A DNA stretch of 37,223 nt from an uncultured Francisellaceae bacterium (GCA_903827925.1 CAIKKE010000087.1:1-37223); one strand, 5' to 3'. Numbered from the stretch's first letter, positions 1 to 7,610 are shown. The notes: generated from the letters alone by a model not told the origin. Program-made: numbers and translations.

Positions 1-2
1 AT

Positions 3-119
3 TTAATAAGGATTTATAAAAGAAAAATTCAATCTAAATCTAGTTTAAAAGCATTGCGTATGATGGCTGCCTGGTCTGATGATGTTGCTGGAGGAATTAT
101 GTATGGGTTATTTGTTTAA
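3..119 (+). CDS. Possible 3' end of a gene entering from the left edge
   Basis: The frame starting at base 3 is open from the window edge to TAA at 117-119. It would encode about 38 residues ending in ...DDVAGGIMYGLFV. I do not recognise the sequence. Its last 23 bases overlap, tail to tail, the end of the minus-strand gene at 97-252. With only a short stretch visible it may be a real C-terminus, a decayed remnant or a chance open frame. Confidence 0.3.
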   Translation, partial: LIRIYKRKIQSKSSLKALRMMAAWSDDVAGGIMYGLFV

Positions 120-252
120 CTGTTCGCTGAACGGCCCTGGGAGTTGCATTAGTACTCCTAGCTATATTATACAATGTACGAAACATATCTTCTGGTGAAA
201 GTGGTCTATCCGACAAATTATTTAATATTTCTGCTATTTCTTTATATTGCAT
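97..252 (-). CDS. Small protein carrying one IA-x-N-x-AT repeat unit (51 aa)
   Basis: The start was chosen at ATG 252-250 because AGGAGA lies 7 nt upstream. A longer form from ATG 288 would begin inside the leader and has no ribosome binding site of its own. The protein is MQYKEIAEILNNL... and ends in IARSTNATPRAVQRTVKQI. That last segment matches the unit repeated three times in the protein encoded at 3585-4097 (for example IAQNQDATADILNILLDKFK). Both genes also have the same conserved element upstream. I infer that they are paralogues and that this one is a short or truncated member with a single unit. The pattern resembles leucine-rich-repeat-variant/HEAT-like repeats, but the function is unknown. 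Confidence 0.5.
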   Translation of the reverse strand: MQYKEIAEILNNLSDRPLSPEDMFRTLYNIARSTNATPRAVQRTVKQITHT

Positions 253-351
253 AAAATAATCTCCTATTTTATTTTTAACTTTAATCATATTATTTTAAAT
301 ATTTAAAAATTTTAAAAATCTTGTTTATTTAATTAATATGACTCTAAAACT

Positions 352-413
352 CCTAATTAAGTTCCAATAATCTATATATGCATATATAAAATAATAAAAT
401 TTCTTGTGATTAT
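352..413 (-). promoter_or_regulatory. Conserved upstream module, copy A
   Basis: Two blocks are shared with the region upstream of the gene at 3585-4097. Block 1 (352-376) matches 4151-4175 at 23 of 25 positions and contains CCTAATTAAGTTCCAA. Block 2 (398-413, AATTTCTTGTGATTAT) is identical to 4218-4233. The gap between blocks is 21 nt here and 42 nt in the other copy. On the minus strand the module lies about 100-160 nt before the ATG at 252. Its conservation in an otherwise unconserved AT-rich spacer suggests a promoter/operator. I see no other clear feature in the remainder of the 253-696 spacer. Confidence 0.5.
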
Positions 414-696
414 ATAATTAGAGATCTAAATTCGATGGTTTAATAGTTTATTTGCAGTTTTATGTTAACTCTTTAAATAGTTATTAAATTACCTAAAAAA
501 GAATTTAATTTTAAAAAATATAATATTTAAAGCTATAATTTTAATTAATAAATTAGTACATATGCTTGAATAAGTTAAACTAATAGCCTTTAGCACTTAT
601 AACTTAAAGTTTATAATTTATGAGCTTGATAGATATATATTTTGATATGCAATTAAACATAAGTAAGAATTATAATTTTTTATATAGATAATAAAT

Positions 697-1869
697 ATGC
701 AACCAACAAATAAAGACAATAATATTAATGCTTTATCAATAATGCACGATTGGATCCAATCTATTGCTAACGATTTAGCTTTAAATTTAGACTCTACATT
801 AGAAATACAACCTTTAATGGGGGACGCTAGCATTAGGAAGTATTATTTACTAACTAACAATCATAATGCTCATAATAATTATTTAAATAATACGGCTAGT
901 AATATGCAGCTAATCTCACATAAATTTATAATTATGCAGACCCCTAATAATAAAAGTTTATACAATTTTATCAAAATAGCTGATTTTTTAACTAAATTAA
1001 ATTTACCTATTAATATACCTAAAATATTAGCTATCAAAAAATATAACTCCTTAAGATTTTTATTATTAAGTCATTTAGGAGATCAATTAATATTTAATCA
1101 TTTAGACATCAATAATGTTGAACTAATATATTCTTTAGCATTAAAAAAATTAACCGATCTACAGTTAAATTCCATAAATATTGATTTAGCTTCTATGGAT
1201 CGTAAATATATAAAAAAAAATTTAAATTTATTTAAAAATTGGTACTTAAAAATTCATTTAAAATCATCAAAAGTTAATAATTTAAATAAATTATTAACTA
1301 ATTTAGAAAATTATTTTGTTAAAGTTTTTACATCGCAACCACAAGTATTTACCCATGTAGATTATCATTCTAAAAATTTAATGCTAGAACCTAATAAACA
1401 ACTAACCATGGAACAAAATTTAGGAATTTTAGATTTCCAAGATGCAATGTTTGGGCCAATCACTTATGATATAGCATCACTACTGCAAGATGCTTATATA
1501 ATTTGGCCAGAAAAATTAATCGAAGCCATAGTTTTTAAACATTATGATTATTTAATAAATCAAAATAATAAATTTAATCTATCTAATACTCTATCTAATA
1601 ATTTATCTAAAAACCTATCTAAAGATCAATTTTTAAAATATTTTTACTTAACTGGTCTACAACGACATATTAAAAATTTAGGAATATTTGCAAGGTTAAA
1701 ATATTTTTATAATAAACCTAATTATATTCAATATATCCAAAATTTATTACATTATATTAATCAAACTTGTAATAAATATAATGATCCTGAATTAATTAGT
1801 CTTAAAAATTTACTACAAAATATTGACTGTTCTAATTATTCTAATTCTATCAAGGAATATCAATCATGA
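697..1869 (+). CDS. amgK: N-acetylmuramate/N-acetylglucosamine kinase AmgK (aminoglycoside-phosphotransferase fold)
   Basis: AmgK phosphorylates the anomeric carbon of MurNAc (and GlcNAc) in the cytoplasm. It is the first step of the recycling route that rebuilds UDP-MurNAc while bypassing de novo synthesis. The protein (390 aa) has the N-terminal MGDASIRKYY element, the catalytic-loop motif HVDYHSKNLM at about residues 220-229 and the metal-binding LDFQDAMFGPITYD at about 245-258, a signature of this family. The usual HRD arginine is replaced by valine (H220-V-D222), which is within family variation but unusual. Residues 294-310 are an NLS-type microsatellite expansion. The ATG at 697 has no clear Shine-Dalgarno; ATG 742 is an alternative. 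The TGA stop (1867-1869) overlaps an ATG at 1866, part of the duplicated start region of murU. The gene is the first of an amgK-murU-rpe operon. Confidence 0.88.
   Translation: MQPTNKDNNINALSIMHDWIQSIANDLALNLDSTLEIQPLMGDASIRKYYLLTNNHNAHNNYLNNTASNMQLISHKFIIMQTPNNKSLYNFIKIADFLTKLNLPINIPKILAIKKYNSLRFLLLSHLGDQLIFNHLDINNVELIYSLALKKLTDLQLNSINIDLASMDRKYIKKNLNLFKNWYLKIHLKSSKVNNLNKLLTNLENYFVKVFTSQPQVFTHVDYHSKNLMLEPNKQLTMEQNLGILDFQDAMFGPITYDIASLLQDAYIIWPEKLIEAIVFKHYDYLINQNNKFNLSNTLSNNLSKNLSKDQFLKYFYLTGLQRHIKNLGIFARLKYFYNKPNYIQYIQNLLHYINQTCNKYNDPELISLKNLLQNIDCSNYSNSIKEYQS
1577..1624 (+). repeat. In-frame 12-bp repeat tract in amgK
   Basis: About three degenerate 12-bp units ending in TATCT (AATACTCTATCT, AATAATTTATCT, AAAAACCTATCT), with a partial unit before them, encode N/K-x-L-S repeats. 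Because the unit is a multiple of three, gain or loss of copies keeps the reading frame. The neighbouring murU has a similar but separate 9-bp tract. Confidence 0.75.
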
Positions 1870-1935
1870 ATGCTATGATTTTAGCTGTAGGACGTGGGCC
1901 ATGAAAGCTATGATTTTAGCAGCAGGACGTGGGCA
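1866..1935 (+). repeat. 35-bp tandem duplication of the murU translation start
   Basis: Bases 1866-1900 and 1901-1935 are the same 35-bp segment with four substitutions. The upstream copy reads ATG AAT GCT ATG ... GGG CCA TGA, a 12-codon mini-ORF (MNAMILAVGRGP). It has AAGGA 9 nt upstream (1852-1856) and ends at TGA 1902-1904, overlapping the real murU ATG (1901-1903) as ATGA. The amgK stop overlaps the first ATG in the same way. Since 35 is not a multiple of three, murU can only be read from the second ATG. AGGA at 1889-1892, inside the first copy, lies 8 nt before it. Confidence 0.9.
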
Positions 1936-2638
1936 AAGAATGTTACCTCTAACTAACACTACACCTAAGCCATTAATTAAATTAAATAATAAATTTCTAA
2001 TTGAATATGTTATTGAAAATTTAAAAAATGCTGGAATTACCGAAATTGTTATTAATATTTATCATTTAAAAGAACAAATAAAACATGCTTTAAAAGATGG
2101 GGAAAAATGGGGGATAAATATTAAATATTCAGAAGAGTCAGAATTATTAGATACAGGCGGTGGGATCTTGCAGGCAATCCAATCTAACTTAATAGGCAAA
2201 GAACCTTTTATAGTTTTAAGCTCTGATATAATAACTAATTTTGATATACATAAATTATTATCTAAATTATCTAAACTATCTAAATCATCTGAATCATCTG
2301 AATCATATAAATCATCTGAATTAGATAATTTAAATAATTTAGCTCATTTAATATTAGTACCTAATCCTTACTTTAAACCTTACGGAGATTTTAGTTTAGA
2401 TAATCATTATTTAACTTTACCTAGTAAAAATTATGCTAGAAATTATACTTATGCTAATATTGGAATTTTTGATCCTAAATTTTTTACAAACGTCCAAGAA
2501 AAAATTTTACCATTATCTAAGATTATCAAACGATATTTGCAAGATCAAACTCAGCAAATTACTGCTGAAGTTTACGATGGTTTATGGCAAAACATTGGTA
2601 CCTTAGAAGATTTACAGGGAGCAACCATTAATGTCTAA
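1901..2638 (+). CDS. murU: N-acetylmuramate-1-phosphate uridylyltransferase MurU
   Basis: MurU transfers UMP from UTP to MurNAc-1-phosphate, giving UDP-MurNAc, directly downstream of AmgK in cell-wall recycling. The 245-residue protein begins MKAMILAAGRGQRMLPLT, the nucleotidyltransferase G-x-G-x-R signature, followed by PKPLI. It then has LDTGGGILQA, and SSDI near residue 107 in place of the usual NGD metal/nucleotide loop. The start is set at ATG 1901 because the fold's first strand begins there; the open frame extends upstream only as an artefact of the start duplication. It is longer than usual for the family because of an S-K-L/S-E-S insertion at residues 121-144. The gene overlaps rpe by 8 bp, consistent with translational coupling in one operon. 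Confidence 0.88.
   Translation: MKAMILAAGRGQRMLPLTNTTPKPLIKLNNKFLIEYVIENLKNAGITEIVINIYHLKEQIKHALKDGEKWGINIKYSEESELLDTGGGILQAIQSNLIGKEPFIVLSSDIITNFDIHKLLSKLSKLSKSSESSESYKSSELDNLNNLAHLILVPNPYFKPYGDFSLDNHYLTLPSKNYARNYTYANIGIFDPKFFTNVQEKILPLSKIIKRYLQDQTQQITAEVYDGLWQNIGTLEDLQGATINV
2261..2332 (+). repeat. In-frame 9-bp microsatellite in murU
   Basis: Eight consecutive 9-bp units of the type TCTAAATTA / TCTGAATCA / GATAATTTA encode SKL SKL SKS SES SES YKS SEL DNL. The tract follows the conserved SSDI strand and lies in a probable surface loop. Unit length keeps the frame, so copy number could vary without breaking the gene. Confidence 0.85.
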
Positions 2639-3314
2639 ATCTAAGATTAAAACTATTTCTGCCTCAATATTATCTGCAAACTTTGCAAGTTTAGGAGAAG
2701 AAGTTAGACAAGTTCTAGCAGCAGGTGCTGATTGGATCCATATAGATGTTATGGATAATCATTTTGTACCAAATTTAACTTTTGGGCCATTAGTATTTCG
2801 GTCTTTAAAGGATTATTTAGATAATCATAACATTAAAACTATTTTGGATGTACATTTAATGACCACCAATGTCGATAGATTAATTATCGAATTTGCTAAT
2901 GCTGGTGCTAATTATATTACTATTCATCCAGAAAGCACCACAAATTTAAGCTATAGCTTGCAATTAATTAGAGAAAAAGGCGCTCGTGCTGGAATTGCAA
3001 TTAACCCAGAAACTTCAATTGATATTTTAAACAAAATTTATAAATTAGTAGATTTAATTTTAATTATGTCGGTAAATCCTGGTTTTGCTGGGCAAAAATT
3101 TATCGATACTAGTTTAAATAAAATTCATGCAGTAACTAGCCTTTTAGATAATTTAAATGTCAATATTCCGCTAGCAATTGATGGCGGAATTAATCATACT
3201 AATATTCAGCCATTAGCTAATGCGGGGGTAGATATTTTTGTTGTCGGTAACAGCATTTTTAAAAATGGTAATTACCGAGATAATATTCAACAATTAAAAC
3301 CTACATTAATTTAA
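2631..3314 (+). CDS. rpe: Ribulose-phosphate 3-epimerase
   Basis: This enzyme interconverts ribulose-5-phosphate and xylulose-5-phosphate in the non-oxidative pentose phosphate pathway. At 227 aa it has normal length for the family (E. coli about 225). The TIM-barrel motifs are all present: ISASILSANFASLGEE, HIDVMDNHFVPNLTFGP with the catalytic aspartate and metal ligands, LDVHLM, the MSVNPGFAGQ phosphate loop, and AIDGGI with the second catalytic aspartate, then VGNSIF. The ATG at 2631 is preceded by AGGGAG (2616-2621) 9 nt upstream, inside the end of murU. It is the last gene of the amgK-murU-rpe operon. The pairing with murU is not a pathway link; it probably just shares transcription. Confidence 0.95.
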   Translation: MSKSKIKTISASILSANFASLGEEVRQVLAAGADWIHIDVMDNHFVPNLTFGPLVFRSLKDYLDNHNIKTILDVHLMTTNVDRLIIEFANAGANYITIHPESTTNLSYSLQLIREKGARAGIAINPETSIDILNKIYKLVDLILIMSVNPGFAGQKFIDTSLNKIHAVTSLLDNLNVNIPLAIDGGINHTNIQPLANAGVDIFVVGNSIFKNGNYRDNIQQLKPTLI

Positions 3315-3584
3315 TATTTAAAAAATTATAAAAAAACCAATCAATGTGATTATATTTATAATTTTCAAATCTTTTTTGATTTTGGAATGTGCACGAAATA
3401 ATTTCCACATTTGTTATCAATTTAACAAGTAGTTGAACTAAAAATAGCGCAAAAAGTTATCTAAATTTATTTCAAAATGCGGAAGTTATTTGGTGAATAT
3501 TCCTTTCGTGCCTGGCCCAGATCAAGTGGTTGTAAAACTGGCTTTTTTTGCGATTTAGACGTCCATATTAGTGGATCAAAAAGT
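3315..3584. other. Intergenic spacer with a more GC-rich segment and a short inverted repeat
   Basis: The spacer between the rpe stop and the convergent gene at 3585 contains GCACGAAA at 3391-3398 and its inverted partner TTTCGTGC at 3504-3511. The stretch 3480-3560 is visibly richer in G and C than its surroundings. A 40-codon frame (ATG 3477 to TAG 3599) runs through it but has no ribosome binding site and no recognisable product. It could be a remnant of a small mobile element or a small RNA. I cannot assign it. Confidence 0.3.
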
Positions 3585-4097
3585 TTAGTTGATGATTAGA
3601 TTATCTAAAGCTTCAGTTTTGGAAATCTTAGATTTTAATTTTCTTTTAATTTCTGAAATAATTTTTTCTGAAACCCTACCCCTATATTTTTCATTTAACA
3701 ATTTAATCAATATTTCACGAGTTGCTTTTTTACTTTTTACTATAAAATTTAATGCTTGTGTGTCAATCATACCATCGTAGTCTTTCAATAATCTATCAAA
3801 TATTTTGGCATCTGCATTCTTGTTTCCAGCTATAATTTTTAACATTTCCTTATCTAATTTGTTTTTAACTTTTATATCTTTAAATTTATCCAATAATATA
3901 TTTAATATATCTGCAGTTGCATCCTGGTTTTGAGCTATAAATTTCAATTTTTCAAGGGTAACATTTAGTAATAATGCGTTAATTCGCATTAAACGATCAT
4001 TATTGGGCATACCATTATGCAAGTTTTTTAAGTTATTAATAATACCAATTATATTCTCAGATCCAGATGTATTCGCGTAATGTATTTTTTTAAACAT
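3585..4097 (-). CDS. Helical-repeat protein with three IA-x-N-x-AT units (170 aa), function unknown
   Basis: ATG 4097 was chosen because GGAG lies 8 nt before it. The ATG ten codons upstream (4127) lies in the leader and lacks such a site. The protein contains three successive units of about 30-34 residues, each built as L-x-x-IA-x-N-x-x-AT-x-x-I-L-x-x-LL: LKFIAQNQDATADILNILL, LKIIAGNKNADAKIFDRLL and LNFIVKSKKATREILIKLL. The pattern resembles leucine-rich-repeat-variant/HEAT-like repeats that stack as helices and bind proteins. There is no signal peptide or membrane segment. The gene shares its upstream module and repeat unit with the small gene at 97-252. In a Dot/Icm-bearing organism such a protein could be an effector, but that is only an inference. 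Confidence 0.6.
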   Translation of the reverse strand: MFKKIHYANTSGSENIIGIINNLKNLHNGMPNNDRLMRINALLLNVTLEKLKFIAQNQDATADILNILLDKFKDIKVKNKLDKEMLKIIAGNKNADAKIFDRLLKDYDGMIDTQALNFIVKSKKATREILIKLLNEKYRGRVSEKIISEIKRKLKSKISKTEALDNLIIN

Positions 4098-4150
4098 AAA
4101 TAGATCTCCATAATTTATTCTTAACATTTTATTTAATAGACTTTTAAATG

Positions 4151-4233
4151 CCTAATTAAGTTCCAACAATTTATAATACTTGTATATACATTAAAAAAAT
4201 TGTTCACCTCACAATAGAATTTCTTGTGATTAT
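4151..4233 (-). promoter_or_regulatory. Conserved upstream module, copy B
   Basis: Block 1 (4151-4175) and block 2 (4218-4233) repeat the two blocks found at 352-376 and 398-413, in the same order and orientation. Here they are 42 nt apart rather than 21, a difference of about two helical turns. The module lies 54-136 nt before the ATG at 4097, so it is well placed to act as promoter/operator. No known operator was recognised in it. Confidence 0.5.
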
Positions 4234-4320
4234 CAGGTAAAATGATAGCTATTTATAATCGTTTAAAAAATAATATAGTTAATATAATTTAATGTTTTTC
4301 ATCAAAGCAACAAAAAACAA

Positions 4321-4887
4321 ATGAAAACCAAATCAACTAAAACTTCCAAAAATCTTGGCACTAGTGATTTAAATTTAATTGCTTTAGGGGAAAAATCTAT
4401 AAATCTACCTAGATTAATTGCTGCATTAATTAATAAGCATAATTGCATAATTATGCATAGTAAAATATTAGAATTAGGAGAAGATCTAACTTTTGCTGGA
4501 TCAATTAGCGGTAAATGGAATGAAATTATTAAATTAGAAAAATCCATTTCTAATTTAACTAAAAAATATCCAATTCATATTTATATTAAACGTAATAATA
4601 CCCCTCCCCATAACGATAACTCTTTAGATAAACCCTATATAAATTATGTTGCACATGCAACTGCTTTAAATAAATCGATGTTGTTTGATAAATTATTTGA
4701 TTTTTTTGACAAATATCAAATCCCCATTAAATCAGCCAATATACATACTAACCATGATACCCCTAATTTAATAACCTTAGAATTACAAGTAAAAATTGCT
4801 GCAGATTTACATATTATGTCTTTAAGAGAAAATTTTTTAATATTATGTGATAATTTAAACCTAGATACTAGTTTAGAACCTTTATAA
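4321..4887 (+). CDS. gcvR: GcvR-like tandem ACT-domain regulator
   Basis: This 188-residue protein matches the layout of GcvR, the glycine cleavage system repressor partner. It has two ACT domains of about 80 residues separated by a short linker: LNLIALGEKSINLPRLIAAL... with FAGSISGKWNEIIKLE at about 59-74, then YVAHATALNKSMLFDKLFDFF... . The F-x-G-x-ISG-x-WN stretch corresponds to the F-(I)MMLSGSWN segment of E. coli GcvR. It lacks a DNA-binding domain; E. coli GcvR acts by binding the activator GcvA. No gcvA or gcv genes are visible here, so its target is unknown. It runs convergently into perM with a 6-bp overlap of the two 3' ends. The gcvR-perM-bepA neighbourhood resembles that of enterobacteria. 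Confidence 0.75.
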   Translation: MKTKSTKTSKNLGTSDLNLIALGEKSINLPRLIAALINKHNCIIMHSKILELGEDLTFAGSISGKWNEIIKLEKSISNLTKKYPIHIYIKRNNTPPHNDNSLDKPYINYVAHATALNKSMLFDKLFDFFDKYQIPIKSANIHTNHDTPNLITLELQVKIAADLHIMSLRENFLILCDNLNLDTSLEPL

Positions 4888-5934
4888 TTTACGGTTAATT
4901 GGCCATACTAATAAAACAGTTTTCACTAAAGTAGCTAACGGGATCGCAAACACCACCCCCCAAAATCCCCACCAATGCCCAAATAATAATACCGCAATAA
5001 CTATAGCGACCGGATGCAGATTAACTGCTTTGGAAAATAAAATCGGCACTAACACATTACCATCTACAATTTGAATTATCATATAAGAAATTAATAAATA
5101 AGCTAAATCTGCATGAAAACCCCATTGCAAATAACCAACAAAAATCAAAGGAATTGATGCTAATACCGTGCCAACATAAGGAACTATAGCAGCAAATCCT
5201 ACCAATACCGCTAACAATATCGCGTAATTTAAATTAAAATATAAAAACACTGCCCCATTTAAAAAACTACCAATACTTATTTGAATTATTTTACCACGTA
5301 AATAATTACCAATTTGTTGATCCATTTCTAAATAAATAACTTTTAACGATCTACGATTTTTTGGCATAAATTTAACTATCCAGCTAATAATTATTTCACG
5401 ATCTTTCAACAGAAAAAACACTAATAGGGGTACTAAAAATAGATATACTAACCAGGTAATAATTAAAGAAATATACGAAAATGAAGATGAAACTTGATGC
5501 TTGGCCCAATCTTGAATATAAATTAAAATACTGGAACCTAAACTATCAATTTGTTCTTTAGGTAAAAAACTAGGATATTGCTCTGCAAATTGAATTAAAG
5601 CAGCTTTTGCATTAAATAGCATTATCGGTAAATCTTTAAATAAATTACTTAACTGTCTCCATAATAATAACAAGAATAAAATTAATCCAACAAATACAGT
5701 TAAAAATGCCAAATAAATTAATAAATAAGCAATATTACGACGAATATTAAATGTAACTAATTTAGAAACTAACCATTCAATTAAATATACAATTACAATA
5801 CTAATTAAAACCGGAGCTAATATGTGACCTACAGTTATAACCAAACCAAATCCTATAACTAAAAATAACAATAACCAAATTACTTCCGGATGAGAAAAAT
5901 ATTTTTTATAATAAGATTTTACAATATTAATCAT
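4882..5934 (-). CDS. perM: PerM/AI-2E-family inner-membrane transporter
   Basis: This is a 350-residue multi-pass membrane protein. It has several hydrophobic segments in the N-terminal third (from about residue 18), a soluble central part, and the family's conserved C-terminal block: FAAIVPYVGTVLASIP, then DGNVLVPILFSKAVNLHPVA, then a GHWWGFWGVVFAIPLA stretch. This family (UPF0118/AI-2E transporters) exports small molecules or ions; the substrate is not established for PerM. The ATG at 5934 is preceded by AGG about 7-9 nt upstream. It follows the TusA-like gene by 19 nt on the same strand and is likely its operon partner. Confidence 0.85.
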   Translation of the reverse strand: MINIVKSYYKKYFSHPEVIWLLLFLVIGFGLVITVGHILAPVLISIVIVYLIEWLVSKLVTFNIRRNIAYLLIYLAFLTVFVGLILFLLLLWRQLSNLFKDLPIMLFNAKAALIQFAEQYPSFLPKEQIDSLGSSILIYIQDWAKHQVSSSFSYISLIITWLVYLFLVPLLVFFLLKDREIIISWIVKFMPKNRRSLKVIYLEMDQQIGNYLRGKIIQISIGSFLNGAVFLYFNLNYAILLAVLVGFAAIVPYVGTVLASIPLIFVGYLQWGFHADLAYLLISYMIIQIVDGNVLVPILFSKAVNLHPVAIVIAVLLFGHWWGFWGVVFAIPLATLVKTVLLVWPINRKL

Positions 5935-5953
5935 ATAGTTACCTATGTAAAAT

Positions 5954-6172
5954 TTACAATTTTTCTAATAAACAATAAATATGCTCTTCACTTTCCCAAT
6001 TAGCAATCAATTTATTGCCAGTTTGATTTACATAAACCTTACAATCTATAATAAAACTTTGGTCTTTGACAATAATTAATAAATTATCGCCAGCGACTAA
6101 TTTGTCCATTTCTTGTTTAGTTTTTATAATTGTCCAAGGACAATTTATAGTGGTTAAATCTATGGTACTCAT
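5954..6172 (-). CDS. TusA/SirA-like sulfur-carrier protein
   Basis: This is a 72-residue protein of the SirA/TusA/YedF fold: short N-terminus, Cys11-Pro12 (INCPWTIIKTKQEMDKL), then a beta-alpha-beta-beta core with GDNLLIIVKDQSFIIDCKVYV. Family members relay persulfide sulfur on the cysteine of a CPxP motif. Here the motif is CPWT, so the cysteine and first proline are kept but the second proline is lost. It is upstream of perM by 19 nt. Its start overlaps head to head with that of bepA. Assignment to TusA itself, rather than another family member, is uncertain, so no symbol is given. Confidence 0.7.
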   Translation of the reverse strand: MSTIDLTTINCPWTIIKTKQEMDKLVAGDNLLIIVKDQSFIIDCKVYVNQTGNKLIANWESEEHIYCLLEKL

Positions 6173-7610
6173 ACAACAAATAATTTTATTAATGATTTTT
6201 ACATTTATTATAGCTTATTCACCTAAAATTACAGCAACTAACACCTTACCAGATTTAGGTAATGAAACTCAAACTCTAATTTCCTCAAAAGATGAAACCT
6301 TAATGGGTAAAGTATGGTTACACCAATTACAACATGCCGGCATTATAAGTTCAGACGTGTTCGTGAATACCTACCTTGAAAATATAGGTAACTATCTTGT
6401 TAACAACTCTAATCAACAAGATCTAAAAAAATTTAATTTTTTTATGGTTAATCATGAAGATATTAACGCATTTGCTTTTATGGGGGGAAATGTTGGAATT
6501 TTTGCAGGATTGATAAATTTAACTGAAACTGAAAGTGAACTAGCAGCAATTCTTGCTCATGAAATAAGCCACATTACTCAAAAACACTTTGCCCGTCAAT
6601 TATTACAGCAAAAAAGACTAATTCCCATTACTATTATAGAAGCTATAACAATGGCTGCTATTGGGATACCTGATCTAATTATGCCAATTTTAGGTGGACA
6701 TATACAACAAATGTTAAATTTTTCAAGAAATCAAGAACAAGAAGCTGATCACCTAGGTATTGAAATATTAAATCGTTCAAAATTTGACCCTTTAGGTATG
6801 GGAAATATCTTTGCAAAGATGGATAAATTAACTAATAACGATGCCTTTACTTCTAATAAATTTTTATTAACTCACCCTTTATTCAAAGATCGGATCTTAG
6901 AAGCTTATACCAGAGTACAGAAAACTACTTATCAACAATATACAAATAGCCATGATTATCAATTAATTAAAGTAATTATTAATAACTATCTTTATAAAAA
7001 CAAAACTGATCTACTGCTGGAAATTGAACAAAAATTAAAAAATCATGCATATAATAATGAATTAGCAATCCACTATCAACAAGCTATTACTTTAAAAGAT
7101 TTACACCAATATTCTAAAGCTAAGAAAATTTTAACCAAATTAGCTGAACAATATCCTAATAACTTAATTATTCAAATATCTTTAGCAGAATTATTATTAA
7201 GCAACGAACCAAAACTCAGCAAAATTACATTAGAAAATTTAATTCCAATATTCCCAGATCATTTGCCATTAATTATAACTTATGCAAAAGCATTAATTAT
7301 GCTAAATGAACCCCTAAAAGCCAAACAGAGCTTAAATATTTTTGATCAAGAACACTTAGAAGATTTATTAGAAGAACCTCAAATATACGAGCTATTGATA
7401 GCCTGTAATCAAAAACTACAAGTTATAGATGAAACATTGTTATTACAAGCTAAATTAATGGTTATTACTCATCAATTAGATGCAGCTGAACAAAAAATCA
7501 ACTTGGCTTTAAATAAAACTAATAAAGATAATAATAACTTTTATAAAATTAATAAATTTAAAACAGAATTACAGCAATATAAAGAAAATTTAAAATCCAT
7601 TAAATTTTAA
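6150..7610 (+). CDS. bepA: Periplasmic M48 metalloprotease/chaperone BepA (YfgC)
   Basis: BepA is a periplasmic zinc protease with a TPR domain that monitors assembly of the BAM complex and LptD. GTG 6150 is proposed as start because AAGGA (6136-6140) lies 9 nt upstream. It gives a signal peptide (MVKSMVLIQQ followed by a hydrophobic stretch) and 486 residues, almost exactly the E. coli length. ATG 6162 is the alternative. The zinc site is HEISH at residues 137-141, with the third ligand in EQEAD (about 198). The region from about residue 300 is helical TPR-like with repeated A-x-x-L/Y pairs. The start overlaps the divergent TusA-like gene by 23 bp, and the 3' end overlaps the IcmD-like gene by 4 bp. 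Confidence 0.87.
   Translation: MVKSMVLIQQIILLMIFTFIIAYSPKITATNTLPDLGNETQTLISSKDETLMGKVWLHQLQHAGIISSDVFVNTYLENIGNYLVNNSNQQDLKKFNFFMVNHEDINAFAFMGGNVGIFAGLINLTETESELAAILAHEISHITQKHFARQLLQQKRLIPITIIEAITMAAIGIPDLIMPILGGHIQQMLNFSRNQEQEADHLGIEILNRSKFDPLGMGNIFAKMDKLTNNDAFTSNKFLLTHPLFKDRILEAYTRVQKTTYQQYTNSHDYQLIKVIINNYLYKNKTDLLLEIEQKLKNHAYNNELAIHYQQAITLKDLHQYSKAKKILTKLAEQYPNNLIIQISLAELLLSNEPKLSKITLENLIPIFPDHLPLIITYAKALIMLNEPLKAKQSLNIFDQEHLEDLLEEPQIYELLIACNQKLQVIDETLLLQAKLMVITHQLDAAEQKINLALNKTNKDNNNFYKINKFKTELQQYKENLKSIKF

Noticed and set aside
618-833. Minus-strand open frame opposite the start of amgK
   Set aside because: It overlaps a well-supported gene, has no ribosome binding site and a low-complexity hydrophobic product.
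1823-1900. Longer MurU starting upstream of ATG 1901
   Set aside because: The extra N-terminal residues are the out-of-frame reading of amgK's end and of the duplicated start copy, and lie before the fold's first strand.
4302-4547. Minus-strand open frame over gcvR
   Set aside because: It lies entirely opposite a recognisable ACT-domain gene and its product has no family features.
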